From: Dickeya dianthicola NCPPB 453
GTDB lineage: Bacteria; Pseudomonadota; Gammaproteobacteria; Enterobacterales; Enterobacteriaceae
Direction of reading: 5' to 3'
NCBI RefSeq assembly: GCF_000365305.1
Contig: NZ_CM001841.1
Coordinates: 1,636,913-1,700,912, forward strand
Length of the DNA: 64,000 nt
The translations under genes were made by a program, and so were the position numbers. Below, piece after piece: positions 28,461 to 40,122 of this stretch. The notes beneath the pieces are model-generated. The model searched no databases. It saw only the letters and a program-made list of their open reading frames with translations, and was not told the DNA's origin. Position 1 is the first letter of the stretch. Each line of letters opens with the position of its first letter.

Positions 28461-29774
28461 ATGAGTCATAACACGGGCCCGCAGCACGGGCCGCATTCCT
28501 CCCAACCCTCCGCTTGTCCGGCGCAGCCGGACATCGCTTCACCTTCGCGCCGCCGGCTGTTGCAGGGGCTGGGCATGATGGGCGGCGCGCTGGCGCTCGG
28601 CGCCGACCGGCTGGCGCAGGCGCAGGACAAACCGCAGGCGCCGCAGGATGAACGCTGGGAAAAACAGCCGTTCTACGGTCTGCATCAGGCCGGCATCGTC
28701 ACGCCGCAACAGGCGGCGATGATGCTGGTGGCGTTCGATGTGCTGGCGACCAGCAAGTCAGAGCTGACCCGGCTGTTTCAGTTGCTGACCCAGCGTATCG
28801 CGTTTCTGACGCAGGGCGGCAAAGTGCCGGACGTCGACCCGCGTCTGCCGCCGCTGGATTCCGGCATTATGGGGCCGGAAATCTATCCGGATAATCTCAC
28901 CATCACCGTCTCGGTTGGTGCGTCGCTGTTTGACGAGCGGTTTGGTTTGCAGGCGTTCAAGCCGCTGAAACTGCAACGCATGACCCGTTTTCCCAACGAC
29001 TCGCTGGACGCCAGCCTGTGTCATGGCGACCTGCTGCTGCAAATCTGCGCCAATACCAACGAGACGGTGCTGCACGCGTTGCGCGACATCATCAAACAGA
29101 CGCCGGACCTGCTCAGCGTGCGCTGGAAGCGGGAAGGATTCATCTCCGCGCACGCGGCGCGCAGCAAAGGCCAGCAAACCCCCGTCAATCTGCTGGGTTT
29201 CAAGGACGGCACCGCTAACCCCAACACCGGCGATAGCGCGCTGATGGACGCGATGCTGTGGGTTGGCGCATCGTCCGGCGAACCGGCGTGGGCGACGGGC
29301 GGCAGCTATCAGGCGGCGCGCCTTATCCGTTTTCATGTTGAATTCTGGGACCGCACGCCGCTCCGGGAGCAGCAGACCATTTTCGGCCGGGATAAACACA
29401 GCGGCGCGCCGCTGGGCATGACCCATGAGCATGACGAGCCGGACTACCGTCAGGACCCGGAAGGCAAAGTGATTCCGCTGGACGCGCACATCCGCCTCGC
29501 CAATCCACGCACGCCGGAAACCCGCGCCAACCTGATGCTGCGCCGCGGCTACAGTTATTCGCTGGGGGTGTCCAATTCCGGCCAACTGGATATGGGGCTG
29601 TTGTTCGTCTGTTATCAGGCCGACCTGGAAAAAGGCTTCCTGACGGTGCAAAAACGGCTCGACGGCGAACCGCTGGAGGAGTACATCAAACCGATCGGCG
29701 GGGGGTACTTCTTCGTGCTGCCGGGGGTAAAACGTGCCGATGACTGGCTGGCGAGCGGGCTGCTGATGGCGTAA
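28461..29774 (+). CDS. efeB: Dye-decolourising peroxidase / deferrochelatase EfeB
   Basis: ATG 28461 gives 437 residues; the N-terminus carries a twin-arginine signal ([19 protein letters not shown]), so the folded heme enzyme is exported by Tat. DyP-family motifs are present: GFKDGTANP (the catalytic Asp of GXXDG), [12 protein letters not shown] and the heme-ligand region near THEHDEPDY, with [11 protein letters not shown] late in the protein. It oxidises ferrous iron and has been reported to free iron from heme. It is the last gene of the operon, 12 bases after efeO. Confidence 0.95.
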   Translation: MSHNTGPQHGPHSSQPSACPAQPDIASPSRRRLLQGLGMMGGALALGADRLAQAQDKPQAPQDERWEKQPFYGLHQAGIVTPQQAAMMLVAFDVLATSKSELTRLFQLLTQRIAFLTQGGKVPDVDPRLPPLDSGIMGPEIYPDNLTITVSVGASLFDERFGLQAFKPLKLQRMTRFPNDSLDASLCHGDLLLQICANTNETVLHALRDIIKQTPDLLSVRWKREGFISAHAARSKGQQTPVNLLGFKDGTANPNTGDSALMDAMLWVGASSGEPAWATGGSYQAARLIRFHVEFWDRTPLREQQTIFGRDKHSGAPLGMTHEHDEPDYRQDPEGKVIPLDAHIRLANPRTPETRANLMLRRGYSYSLGVSNSGQLDMGLLFVCYQADLEKGFLTVQKRLDGEPLEEYIKPIGGGYFFVLPGVKRADDWLASGLLMA

Positions 29775-29823
29775 GTTGGGCAGGGTTACAACCGGGTTAT
29801 TATCTGAACACAGGAGCGTCATC

Positions 29824-30051
29824 ATGCTGGAATTACGGCCCAACTGCGAATGTTGCGACGTCGATCTGCCGCCGGATTCATTGCTGGCGCGGATTTGTTC
29901 ATTCGAGTGTACTTTCTGCGCTGATTGCGCGCAGGATACACTGAACGGCCGCTGCCCCAACTGCGGCGGAGAACTGGTTCGCCGGCCGATCCGGCCGGCG
30001 GAAAAGCTGGTGAATAACCCGGCCTCGACCCGGCGGGTGCTGGCCCGTTAG
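29824..30051 (+). CDS. DUF1272 zinc-ribbon protein
   Basis: 75 residues from ATG 29824, behind an AGGAG. Cysteine pairs CECC, CTFC-ADC and CPNC in a ring-like spacing point to one or two bound zinc ions; the phrase LELRPNCECCDVDLPPDS is the DUF1272 signature. Function is unknown. It lies 50 bases after efeB and might be co-transcribed. Confidence 0.85.
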   Translation: MLELRPNCECCDVDLPPDSLLARICSFECTFCADCAQDTLNGRCPNCGGELVRRPIRPAEKLVNNPASTRRVLAR

Positions 30052-30193
30052 CGCCGCGGTTTGCCGGCGGCGCGGCGTTGGCTTTCGACCAGGCTATGGC
30101 TTTCGGTGAGGCTGGTGAGGCTATAGTATTGACGTTATTTTTTATTCAACTCATTATTTCTAAAAACGATGTAACAGGGTGTAGTGGTTGTTT

Positions 30194-30958
30194 ATGACCA
30201 GTTTGCTGATGGCCAATGTGGCGGTGTGTTTGATTCTGGGGATGGGGCTTGGGGTGTGCGGCGGGATGCTGGGAATCGGCGGCGGGTTGATCGCCATTCC
30301 GGTGCTGGGGATGCTGTTTGGCATGAACCAGCACCTCGCGCAGGGCACGGCGTTAATCATGATTACCCCGAACGTGCTGATCGGCTTTCTGCGCTACCGG
30401 CAGCGTAACAAAATAGACACCCGCATGACGCTGATGCTGTGCGCCTTCGCCACGGTGTCGGCCTATTTCGCCGCGCATATCGCCGCGACCATTCAGGTCG
30501 ATAACTTACAGCAGGCATTTGCTATTTTCCTGCTGGTGCTGGCGACGTACTACGTCTGGCAGAGGATCAACAGTCGGCGCAGCCGTGCGCCGACCTCGGT
30601 ATTGTCCCCTCGTTATCTGCCGGCGCTCGGCGTGGCGAGCGGCTTTATGTCCGGCATTTTCACCGTCGGCGGCGGGCTGGTGGTGGTGCCGGCGTTGGTA
30701 ACGCTATTCGGTTTCACCCAGACGCAGGCGCAGGGCATCGCGCTGGCGCTGGTGGTGCCCGGCGCGCTGGCGGCGCTGGCGTCTTACACTCAGGCCGGCA
30801 ACGTGGACTGGGCGACCGGCATCCCGCTGGCGGTAGGCGGCATTCTGAGCGTGTCGTGGGGCGTGGCGCTGGCCCACAAACTGCCGGTGGTCGCGTTGCG
30901 GCTGGCGTTCTGTCTGGTGCTGGTGGGCGTGGCGGTGGTGATGCTGGCGGGGAAATAA
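30194..30958 (+). CDS. TauE/SafE-family sulfite/organosulfonate exporter-like permease
   Basis: ATG 30194 (rather than the TTG two codons upstream) gives 254 residues with about eight hydrophobic helices. Two repeated family signatures are visible: GVCGGMLGIGGGLIAIPVLG near residues 20-40 and GIFTVGGGLVVVPALV near 155-170. TauE/SafE proteins export sulfite, sulfoacetate or related anions; the real substrate cannot be read from sequence. It stands alone between efe and lut. Confidence 0.85.
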   Translation: MTSLLMANVAVCLILGMGLGVCGGMLGIGGGLIAIPVLGMLFGMNQHLAQGTALIMITPNVLIGFLRYRQRNKIDTRMTLMLCAFATVSAYFAAHIAATIQVDNLQQAFAIFLLVLATYYVWQRINSRRSRAPTSVLSPRYLPALGVASGFMSGIFTVGGGLVVVPALVTLFGFTQTQAQGIALALVVPGALAALASYTQAGNVDWATGIPLAVGGILSVSWGVALAHKLPVVALRLAFCLVLVGVAVVMLAGK

Positions 30959-31121
30959 CGTTGCGTAAACGCGGCCTGACGGGAGGGCGATTATCGGCCG
31001 CAACGCCTGGCTGGGGCTGGAGTAACGTCAACCTTGCCCCCTCGTGAGAGAGGGCATTCGCTGTAGCACACCTTCTTTCGACCCATCTTCGCAGCCAGCA
31101 TGACAACGCATGCAACGGCTA

Positions 31122-31817
31122 TCAGCAATCGTCAATAATCAGGTACGCGGCGTTCAGCGGCCCATGCACCCCGACCACTTTGATCAGTTCGATGTCGGCG
31201 GTAGAGCTGGGGCCGGCGATCAGGTTGATGCATGACGGCAGCGGTTGGCCTTGTTGCGCCCGCTGGCGCAGGTGCTGGGCCAGTTGCGCCACGCGCGGCA
31301 GCAGGCAACTTTTGCGCACAATAAACAGCGTTGACTCCGGCAGCAGGCTGAGAGCGCGCCCTTGTTGCGGCGTGGAAAACAGCACCACGCCGCCGGATTC
31401 GGTCAGGCCGTACTCGGCGTACACCACGCCGACGCGGGCCTGCATCGCCAGCCGTCGGTTTTCCTCGCCGGCCGTCGGGTCCCAGCACTGCGCCTGATAC
31501 GCCTGTTGCAGGTAGCCGGTTACGCCCAGTTCCGCCAGCCGCGCGTCGCCGCTGACCAGCACCGGCGCGCCGCCATAACGCTGGCACAAGCGCCCGGCGG
31601 CCTGCGCTACCTCAGCCGGCGGGGTTATTTCACAGTGCGCCTGCATCACGTTGCCGGCGTAGTCGATGAAGGCGTCGCAGCGTTGCTGCGGTGTTAGCTC
31701 GGTCAGGCGGGTGCGGGCCGGGTCGTTTTCCAGCGGCGGCAACGGCGGCGGCGTTTGGCGTGGCTCGCGCCCCAGTCGCCGGGCCAGGTTGGACAGAAAG
31801 GCATCGCGGTTTTCCAT
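31122..31817 (-). CDS. lutC: Lactate utilization protein LutC (LUD domain)
   Basis: Start ATG at 31817 overlaps the lutB stop (TAATG on the minus strand) and has AGGAGA upstream; the 231-residue product begins MENRDAFLSNLARRLG. It has the LUD fold signature VGVVYAEYGLTESGGVVLFS and a terminal GPSSTADIELIKVVGVHGP. LutC is the third subunit of the LutABC iron-sulfur L-lactate oxidising complex. Confidence 0.92.
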   Translation of the reverse strand: MENRDAFLSNLARRLGREPRQTPPPLPPLENDPARTRLTELTPQQRCDAFIDYAGNVMQAHCEITPPAEVAQAAGRLCQRYGGAPVLVSGDARLAELGVTGYLQQAYQAQCWDPTAGEENRRLAMQARVGVVYAEYGLTESGGVVLFSTPQQGRALSLLPESTLFIVRKSCLLPRVAQLAQHLRQRAQQGQPLPSCINLIAGPSSTADIELIKVVGVHGPLNAAYLIIDDC

Positions 31818-33244
31818 TAGCGTTTCTCCTTGGTCTGGCGTTGATGCTGTTTGAACCAACTGCGGAAGCTTTCGCCGTCGGCGTCCGGCAGGTCGCGGGC
31901 GGCGGTCCACTCGCTAATCGCGCCGAGGTTGAATGGCATCTTGCCGTCGCGAATCAGCCAGCGCGCGGCGTGCGCGCCCGCCACCATGCCGACTTTCCAC
32001 ACCCCCGGATGGCGGTTGGCGTAGTTGAATAACCGGACGGCGCGCCGCTCGGCGGCGGGCGTCATACCCTGTTCCGCCAGCGTGCGCCGGTGTTGCAGGA
32101 TCAGCGAGGACAGCGGAATGCGCACCGGGCAGACGTCGTCGCAGGCGGTACACAGCGAGCAGGCGTAAGGCAGGTGTTTGAAGTCCTCATACCCGCCCAG
32201 CAACGGCGACAGCACCGCGCCGACCGGGCCGGGATAGATGGAGCCGTAGCCGTGGCCGCCGATATGGCGATACGCGGGGCAGGTGTTGATGCAAGCGCCG
32301 CAGCGGATGCAGCGCAGAATGTCGTGAAACGGCGACCCCAGCACCTGCGAGCGGCCATTGTCGACGATCACCAGATGAAATTCCTCCGGGCCATCCACGT
32401 CGTCGCGGCCTTTGGGGCCGGTCAGCCAGGTGTTGTAGCCGGTCAGCCGGGCGCCGACCGCGCTGCGCGCCAGCATGGTGAGGATCACGTCCAGTTCGTC
32501 AAAGGTGGGGACAATGCGCTCCATGCCCATCACGGCGATGTGGGTACGGGGCAGGGTGGTGCATAGCCGGGCGTTGCCTTCGTTACTCACCAGGCTGACG
32601 GTGCCGGTTTCCGCCACGGCGAAATTACAGCCGGTGATGCCCACTTCAGCGCTGAGAAAGTCTGTGCGGATTTTCTGGCGAATAAAGCGCGTCATCGCTT
32701 CCGGCGTTTCCGGGCCGTCGTAGCCCAACTGCTGTTGCAGTACGCGCTGGATTTGATGGCGATCCTTGTGGATGGCGGGCACCACCACGTGGGAGGGCGC
32801 GTCTTTGTCCAGTTGCAGGATGTATTCGCCCAGGTCGGTTTCCACCACCTCGATGCCGGCGGCTTCCAGCACGGCGTTCATGCCGATCTCCTCGGTCACC
32901 ATAGACTTGGATTTCACCACCTTGCGGGCCTGTTTAGCCTGCGTTACCTGCAAAATATACTGGGTGGCGTCTTCGCGTGTTGCGGCAAAAAATACCTTGC
33001 CGCCGTTGACGGTCACCTGTTCCGACAACTGATACAGGTAGGCGTCGAGATTATCGAGCACGTGGGCGCGAATCTGTGCCGCGCGCGTGCGCCACACATC
33101 CCACTGGCCCAGTTCATCGACCATCTTCTGGCGGTTGGCGCCGATGCGCTCCTGCGCGTTGGCGACCGCCTGACGCATGATAGGGTCGTCTATTTGCCGA
33201 CGGATACGCTCGCGAAACGGCAGGTTGCTGGTTTTGAGGTACAT
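31817..33244 (-). CDS. lutB: Lactate utilization iron-sulfur protein LutB
   Basis: 475 residues with an N-terminal LUD domain and a C-terminal ferredoxin-like part carrying two 4Fe-4S motifs: CIRCGACINTCP and CSLCTACDDVCP. The start ATG at 33244 follows AAGGAGACGCC on the minus strand. It transfers electrons from lactate oxidation. It ends with a short region (SEWTAARDLPDADGESFRSWF) found in proteobacterial LutB. Confidence 0.95.
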   Translation of the reverse strand: MYLKTSNLPFRERIRRQIDDPIMRQAVANAQERIGANRQKMVDELGQWDVWRTRAAQIRAHVLDNLDAYLYQLSEQVTVNGGKVFFAATREDATQYILQVTQAKQARKVVKSKSMVTEEIGMNAVLEAAGIEVVETDLGEYILQLDKDAPSHVVVPAIHKDRHQIQRVLQQQLGYDGPETPEAMTRFIRQKIRTDFLSAEVGITGCNFAVAETGTVSLVSNEGNARLCTTLPRTHIAVMGMERIVPTFDELDVILTMLARSAVGARLTGYNTWLTGPKGRDDVDGPEEFHLVIVDNGRSQVLGSPFHDILRCIRCGACINTCPAYRHIGGHGYGSIYPGPVGAVLSPLLGGYEDFKHLPYACSLCTACDDVCPVRIPLSSLILQHRRTLAEQGMTPAAERRAVRLFNYANRHPGVWKVGMVAGAHAARWLIRDGKMPFNLGAISEWTAARDLPDADGESFRSWFKQHQRQTKEKR

Positions 33245-33253
33245 GGCGTCTCC

Positions 33254-33973
33254 TTAACGGCTCATCAGCACTTCGGCGATATGCAACACCTGAACGGCGT
33301 GTCCTTCACGCCGCAGCCGTCCGCCGATGTTGACAAGACAACTGACATCGGCGCCGATCAGGTAGTCCGGTTTGGCTTCCATGATGTGCGCCACCTTTTC
33401 TTTCACCATTTCACCGGAGATCTCCGCCATTTTGACGGAAAAGGTGCCGCCGAAGCCGCAGCAGGTTTCCGGTGCATGAAACGGCAGCAGTTCCAGGCCG
33501 CGCACCTGACGCAGCAGCGCCAGCGGTTCTTCGCGCACGCCCATTTTGCGAAACAGGCTACAGGAGGGGTGATAGACCGCTTTGCCCGGCAGGCGGGCGC
33601 CGACATCGGTGACCCCGAGCCGGTTGACGATAAACGAGGTGAGGTCAACCATCCGGCCGGCGACCCGTTCGGCGCGACTCGCCCATGCCGGTTCATCGAC
33701 CAGCCAGTCTGCATAATGGCGGATGGCGTTGGTGCAGGACCCGGCGGGCGAAATAATCGGGTCATCGTTCTCTTCCAGCGTGGCGATCAGCGTTTTCATG
33801 CCCGGCAGCGCATCGCGGATATATCCGCTGTTGATGGCAGGCTGACCGCAGCAGCCTTGCCGCTCGGGAAAGTGAACGCGACAGCCGAGCTGTTCCAGCA
33901 GCAGCACGCTGTCACGCGCCATGCGTGATTTGAGCGCATCGCCGATGCAGGTGACAAAGAAATTAACATTCAT
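33254..33973 (-). CDS. lutA: Lactate utilization protein LutA (CCG domain, YkgE type)
   Basis: 239 residues, two CCG domains: CGQPAINSGY with GCCGQ near the N-terminus and ETCCGFGGTFS in the C-terminal half. LutA is the first gene of the lutABC operon, encoded divergently from an AraC regulator 216 bases away. A weak ribosome site (AGGAAG) lies upstream of the ATG. Confidence 0.94.
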   Translation of the reverse strand: MNVNFFVTCIGDALKSRMARDSVLLLEQLGCRVHFPERQGCCGQPAINSGYIRDALPGMKTLIATLEENDDPIISPAGSCTNAIRHYADWLVDEPAWASRAERVAGRMVDLTSFIVNRLGVTDVGARLPGKAVYHPSCSLFRKMGVREEPLALLRQVRGLELLPFHAPETCCGFGGTFSVKMAEISGEMVKEKVAHIMEAKPDYLIGADVSCLVNIGGRLRREGHAVQVLHIAEVLMSR

Positions 33974-34096
33974 GTTGTTTTAGCTTCCTGTTTGTAGGGG
34001 GGAACTACGCATCGGTTAAAGCAAAATGATCACCGCTTTCATGAGCGTGAAACCTCCGTCGCGGCGGATGATTCGGCTGCCGGCTACGGTGATGTG

Positions 34097-34121
34097 TAAT
34101 TCAGGGACGGCACCTGAATTA
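34097..34121. promoter_or_regulatory. Perfect inverted repeat in the lutA-araC divergent region
   Basis: TAATTCAGG and CCTGAATTA form nine-base perfect arms separated by GACGGCA. A second, shorter inverted repeat GGGTAA...TTACCC lies at 34124-34151. Both are in the 216-base region between the divergent starts, so an operator for lutABC or for the AraC gene is plausible. Lut operons are often controlled by GntR repressors, whose sites are palindromes of about this size. Confidence 0.5.
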
Positions 34122-34189
34122 TCGGGTAAGCCGGGCTGGCCTGCGTTACCCTATCGAGACAAACTTCATCGAGTAGAGGCCAGTCTGTC

Positions 34190-34987
34190 ATGTCGCGTTC
34201 GTTTGTTTCTCCCCCCCGATTGCCGGTGGCCGGGCAGCCCGCGCCGGTATTGCTCACGCTGCCGCGGCCGGTCTACTTTCGTAGCTACCCGTTGGCGAAG
34301 GAGACGGCAGTGGCGGCGCATCAGCATCCGTTTGTCGAATTTCTCTATGCGCGGGAAGGGGGAATGCGGGTGGAGATTGAAGGCAAGACGCTGATCGTGC
34401 CGGTGCTGTACGGCGTCTGGATCCCGGCGCAGGTGCCGCACCGCATTCTGGCGACCAGCGACGTGCTGCTGGAAAGTTTGTACATCGAGCCGGATTACGT
34501 GGCTATCGACCACAGCAGTTGCAAGGTGGTGCTGGTCAGCGATTTCATCCGCGAGTTTATCCACTATGCCACCGGGCATGTGCCGGAACAGTACGACCCC
34601 GATGGCGATGACGCCAGGCTGGTGCGGGTGCTGGCCACGCTGCTGCGACAACTGCCGGATGCCGGATTTTCGCTATCGTGGCCGTCTTCCGCCACGCTGA
34701 TGCGGGTGTGCCGCGACATTCAGCAAACGCCGGATGCGCTTCACGGCATTGAAGAATGGGCCGCGCGCACCGGGATGTCGGTGCGTACCTTTTCGCGCCG
34801 TTTCAAAAAGGAGACTGGGGTGGCGTTCAGCGAGTGGAAGAAACGCCTGCGGCTGCTGGAATCGGTGGTGATGCTCAAGAACAACCGCAGCGTGACGCAG
34901 GTGGCGCTGGAGCTGGGCTATGCCAGCACCGCCTCGTTTACCTTCGCATTCCGCCAGATGTTCGGGGTGCCGCCGACGCGTTATTGA
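34190..34987 (+). CDS. AraC-family regulator with cupin sensor domain
   Basis: 265 residues: an N-terminal cupin-like ligand domain (VAAHQHPFVEFLYAREGGMRVEIEGKTLIV, then GVWIPAQVPHRI) and two C-terminal helix-turn-helix units (IEEWAARTGMSVRTFSRRFKKETGVAF and VTQVALELGYASTASFTFAFRQMFG). The N-terminal HxH pattern is of the kind seen in NimR/YdeO-like regulators. It is transcribed away from lutABC and may control it or the neighbouring membrane genes; which one is not shown. Confidence 0.88.
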   Translation: MSRSFVSPPRLPVAGQPAPVLLTLPRPVYFRSYPLAKETAVAAHQHPFVEFLYAREGGMRVEIEGKTLIVPVLYGVWIPAQVPHRILATSDVLLESLYIEPDYVAIDHSSCKVVLVSDFIREFIHYATGHVPEQYDPDGDDARLVRVLATLLRQLPDAGFSLSWPSSATLMRVCRDIQQTPDALHGIEEWAARTGMSVRTFSRRFKKETGVAFSEWKKRLRLLESVVMLKNNRSVTQVALELGYASTASFTFAFRQMFGVPPTRY

Positions 34988-35028
34988 CCCGTGCTGGCTG
35001 CCTGTCGCGCGACTTTTTTCGCTACGGA

Positions 35029-35724
35029 TTAGCGTGCAAGGGCCACCAACAGCGGAAACAGCAGCGGCGCCATCAGCGAGGTGATGATGCCGCAGATCAC
35101 CAGCGCCAGTGAACTGAACGCGCCTTCTTCATAATCCAGTTCGGCGCAGCGGGCGGTGCCGAGCGCGTGCGAGGCGGTGCCCATCGCCAGCCCGCGCGAC
35201 GCTTTGGTGTGAATCCGCATCGCATTGAGCAGCGTGTGGCCGAACACCGCGCCGAGGATGCCGACAAAAATCACGCACACCGCGCTGACGGCCGGGATGC
35301 CGCCGATGCTGCCGCCCACTGCCATTGCTATCGGCGTGGTGACCGATTTGGGCAGGATCGAGGCGGCAATCGCCGGCGTCGCGCCCAGCCGCAGCGCAAT
35401 CCAGGTGCCGGTGACCATCGCCACCATGCTGCCGAGAAAGCAGACGGTGATGATCGACTTCCAGCGCATGCGAATCTGGTGCAGCTGTTCGTACAGCGGA
35501 AACGCCAGCGCCACCACCGCCGGTTGCAGCAGGCTGTTGAGCACCGAACTGCCGCGGAAATAGCGTTGGTAAGGGATGTGGCAGACCAGCAGAAACGCAA
35601 TCAGCACTATCATGGAAACCAGCAACGGGTTTAACAGCGGCGTATTCAGGCGCAGGGCCAGCCGACGCGTCAGAAAGAATACCAGCAGCGTCAGCGGCAG
35701 CGACCAGACGAGATCATGCAGCAT
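35029..35724 (-). CDS. yohK: LrgB/CidB-family membrane protein YohK
   Basis: 231 residues, same length as E. coli YohK and near identical in the conserved half ([20 protein letters not shown], then [25 protein letters not shown] and [25 protein letters not shown]). LrgB/CidB proteins are polytopic inner-membrane proteins linked to holin-like control of murein hydrolases and, in plants and some bacteria, to glycolate/lactate or pyruvate transport. The start overlaps the end of yohJ by 11 bases. Confidence 0.92.
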   Translation of the reverse strand: MLHDLVWSLPLTLLVFFLTRRLALRLNTPLLNPLLVSMIVLIAFLLVCHIPYQRYFRGSSVLNSLLQPAVVALAFPLYEQLHQIRMRWKSIITVCFLGSMVAMVTGTWIALRLGATPAIAASILPKSVTTPIAMAVGGSIGGIPAVSAVCVIFVGILGAVFGHTLLNAMRIHTKASRGLAMGTASHALGTARCAELDYEEGAFSSLALVICGIITSLMAPLLFPLLVALAR

Positions 35725-36130
35725 GGTCGGCTCCTTTTTCCGCGTCGGCCTGATGATGGGCCGGTTTACGCCCGTGGATCAGATGCGAACAGCCGCTCAC
35801 GGTAATAAGCACCACCAGCGTGCTGACGGCGCAGGAAATGATTACCGGCGCGAACTGGGCGCGCAGCAGGTCGAAATACTGCATCACGCCGACGCCAATC
35901 GGCACAAACAGCAGCGCCATATAGCGGATCAGCACATGGCAGCCTGGTTTGACCCACTGCGCCGGGATAATTTGCAACGACAGCAGCAGAAACAGGATCA
36001 GCATGCCGATGATGCTGCCCGGCAGGGTGATGGGCAACACGGCGGACACGCCGATACCGAGATACAAACAGGCATAAAGCAATAAAAACGCCCGAGCCTG
36101 ATGCCAGAAATGGGTAATGAAGGTACGCAT
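35714..36130 (-). CDS. yohJ: LrgA/CidA-family holin-like protein YohJ
   Basis: 138 residues with four hydrophobic helices. [28 protein letters not shown] and [16 protein letters not shown] are the LrgA/CidA signatures. It lies upstream of and overlapping yohK on the minus strand, as in E. coli. The His-rich tail ([19 protein letters not shown]) is cytoplasmic or periplasmic and poorly conserved. Confidence 0.92.
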   Translation of the reverse strand: MRTFITHFWHQARAFLLLYACLYLGIGVSAVLPITLPGSIIGMLILFLLLSLQIIPAQWVKPGCHVLIRYMALLFVPIGVGVMQYFDLLRAQFAPVIISCAVSTLVVLITVSGCSHLIHGRKPAHHQADAEKGADHAA

Positions 36131-36283
36131 GAAATCGTCTGCCAGCAGATGAAGGTGAATGGATAACGGTGTTGATTATCGCGCCTTCCGCTGTGGCTGG
36201 TATTGTTAAATCAGGACGATATTTATCGAAATAAAGACATTTCGCGCTATGCAGGTAAAGCCGCTCCGGGCCGTATGGGGTTT

Positions 36284-36337
36284 ATCACCTATCACCTATC
36301 ACCTATCACCTATCACCTATCACCTATCACCTATCAC
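36284..36337. repeat. Heptanucleotide tandem repeat (ATCACCT), seven copies
   Basis: Seven perfect tandem copies of ATCACCT (36284-36332) followed by a partial ATCAC. It lies in the 319-base region between the yohJ start and the katG end. The seven-base unit is not a multiple of three, and slipped-strand copy changes are likely. It lies about 150 bases in front of yohJ, where a promoter could be, so phase-variable spacing is conceivable. Confidence 0.9.
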
Positions 36338-36414
36338 GGTTTGCGAGTGTTTACCGTTGGCGAGGCGTGGCAATCAGTTTTTAAACGCTATCCGGTTTAT
36401 GGTGTTTCTGGTGT

Positions 36415-36439
36415 GCCCCGGCGCAGAAAACGCCGGGGC
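36415..36439 (-). terminator. Hairpin downstream of katG
   Basis: GCCCCGGCG (36415-36423) and CGCCGGGGC (36431-36439) are perfect nine-base arms with a seven-base loop, immediately after the katG stop on the minus strand. The T tract is missing, so it may be a factor-dependent terminator or mRNA end protector. Confidence 0.55.
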
Positions 36440-36449
36440 AGAGCAATGA

Positions 36450-39253
<2,804 letters not shown>

Positions 39254-40051
39254 GTGACACAATTAATAATGAATGATGCGGTTATGGACGATATAACGCA
39301 GGATGGTTTACTGAATGAGGTAAAACATTACTGGAATAACCGGGCGGAAGGGTATAACGAGGTTAACGTCGCTGAATTAGCCGGCGGCAAGCGTCGGTTA
39401 TGGCAGGAGATTATTTTACGCCACGCCCCGAAAAAGTCGTTGTTGAATATATTGGATGTCGGCGCCGGGCCGGGTTTTTTTGCCATCACGCTGGCGATGG
39501 CGGGGCATCGCGTCACTGCGGTGGATGCGACGCCCGCCATGCTGGCGCAAGCCAAAAATAATGCTGATGTGTATGGCGTTGACATCGCCTTCGTGGCGGC
39601 GGATGTGCATACGCTGCCGTTCCCCGATAATCATTTCGATGTGCTGGTAACGCGCAATGTGACCTGGAATTTAAAACAACCGCTGGCCGCCTACCAGGAG
39701 TGGCGGCGGGTATTAGCGCCCGGCGGTCGGTTAATTAATTTTGACGCCAATTGGTACGCGCATCTTTTTAATGCTGAGGCGCGTGACGGCTATTTGCGCG
39801 ATCGACAAAATGCCCGTCGCCTGAAGATGAATGACCATTATGCCAACACGGACACGGTCGCGATGGAGAATATCGCCAGAGCGCTGCCGTTGAGCCGGGA
39901 AATACGCCCAGCGTGGGATCGTCATACCCTGTTGGGGTGCGGTTTTAATCAGATTTTTATTGATGAAAATATTGCTGACAACCTCTGGGATGACGAAGAG
40001 AAAATTAATTATGCCTCTACGCCGATGTTTATGGTTGTTGCGGAAAAATAG
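39254..40051 (+). CDS. Class I SAM-dependent methyltransferase heading the nik operon
   Basis: The start is GTG 39254, six bases after GGGGAG. The 265-residue product has the Rossmann SAM-binding motif I as ILDVGAGPGFFAITLA, an acidic motif II (VTAVDATPAML), motif IV VLVTRNVTWN and post-motif RVLAPGGRLINFDANWY, so it is a UbiE/small-molecule type methyltransferase. Its target cannot be read. It runs directly into a nickel-type ABC transporter operon (72 bases to nikA), which suggests it modifies a metal chelator or responds to the same signal, an inference only. Confidence 0.85.
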   Translation: MTQLIMNDAVMDDITQDGLLNEVKHYWNNRAEGYNEVNVAELAGGKRRLWQEIILRHAPKKSLLNILDVGAGPGFFAITLAMAGHRVTAVDATPAMLAQAKNNADVYGVDIAFVAADVHTLPFPDNHFDVLVTRNVTWNLKQPLAAYQEWRRVLAPGGRLINFDANWYAHLFNAEARDGYLRDRQNARRLKMNDHYANTDTVAMENIARALPLSREIRPAWDRHTLLGCGFNQIFIDENIADNLWDDEEKINYASTPMFMVVAEK

Positions 40052-40052
40052 A

Positions 40053-40093
40053 CAGAGATATCCGTCATATTTTTCGTTGCAGGTACGTTGGCG
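40053..40093 (-). repeat. Interspersed repeat, copy 2 (degenerate, inverted)
   Basis: On the minus strand the sequence reads GCCAACGTACCTGCAACGAAAAATATGACGGATATC, matching the right half of copy 1 (CAGCACACCTGCAACGTGAAGTATGAAGGATATA) at most positions. It lies between the methyltransferase and nikA genes. Confidence 0.6.
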
Positions 40094-40122
40094 TTATTTT
40101 TATTGATTCAGGGCGAAGCGTG

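Noticed and set aside
32735-33928. Plus-strand frame opposite lutB/lutA
   Set aside because: Opposes two confidently identified genes with intact Fe-S motifs.
36284-36337. CRISPR-like array
   Set aside because: Seven-base units in direct contact with no spacers; simple tandem repeat.
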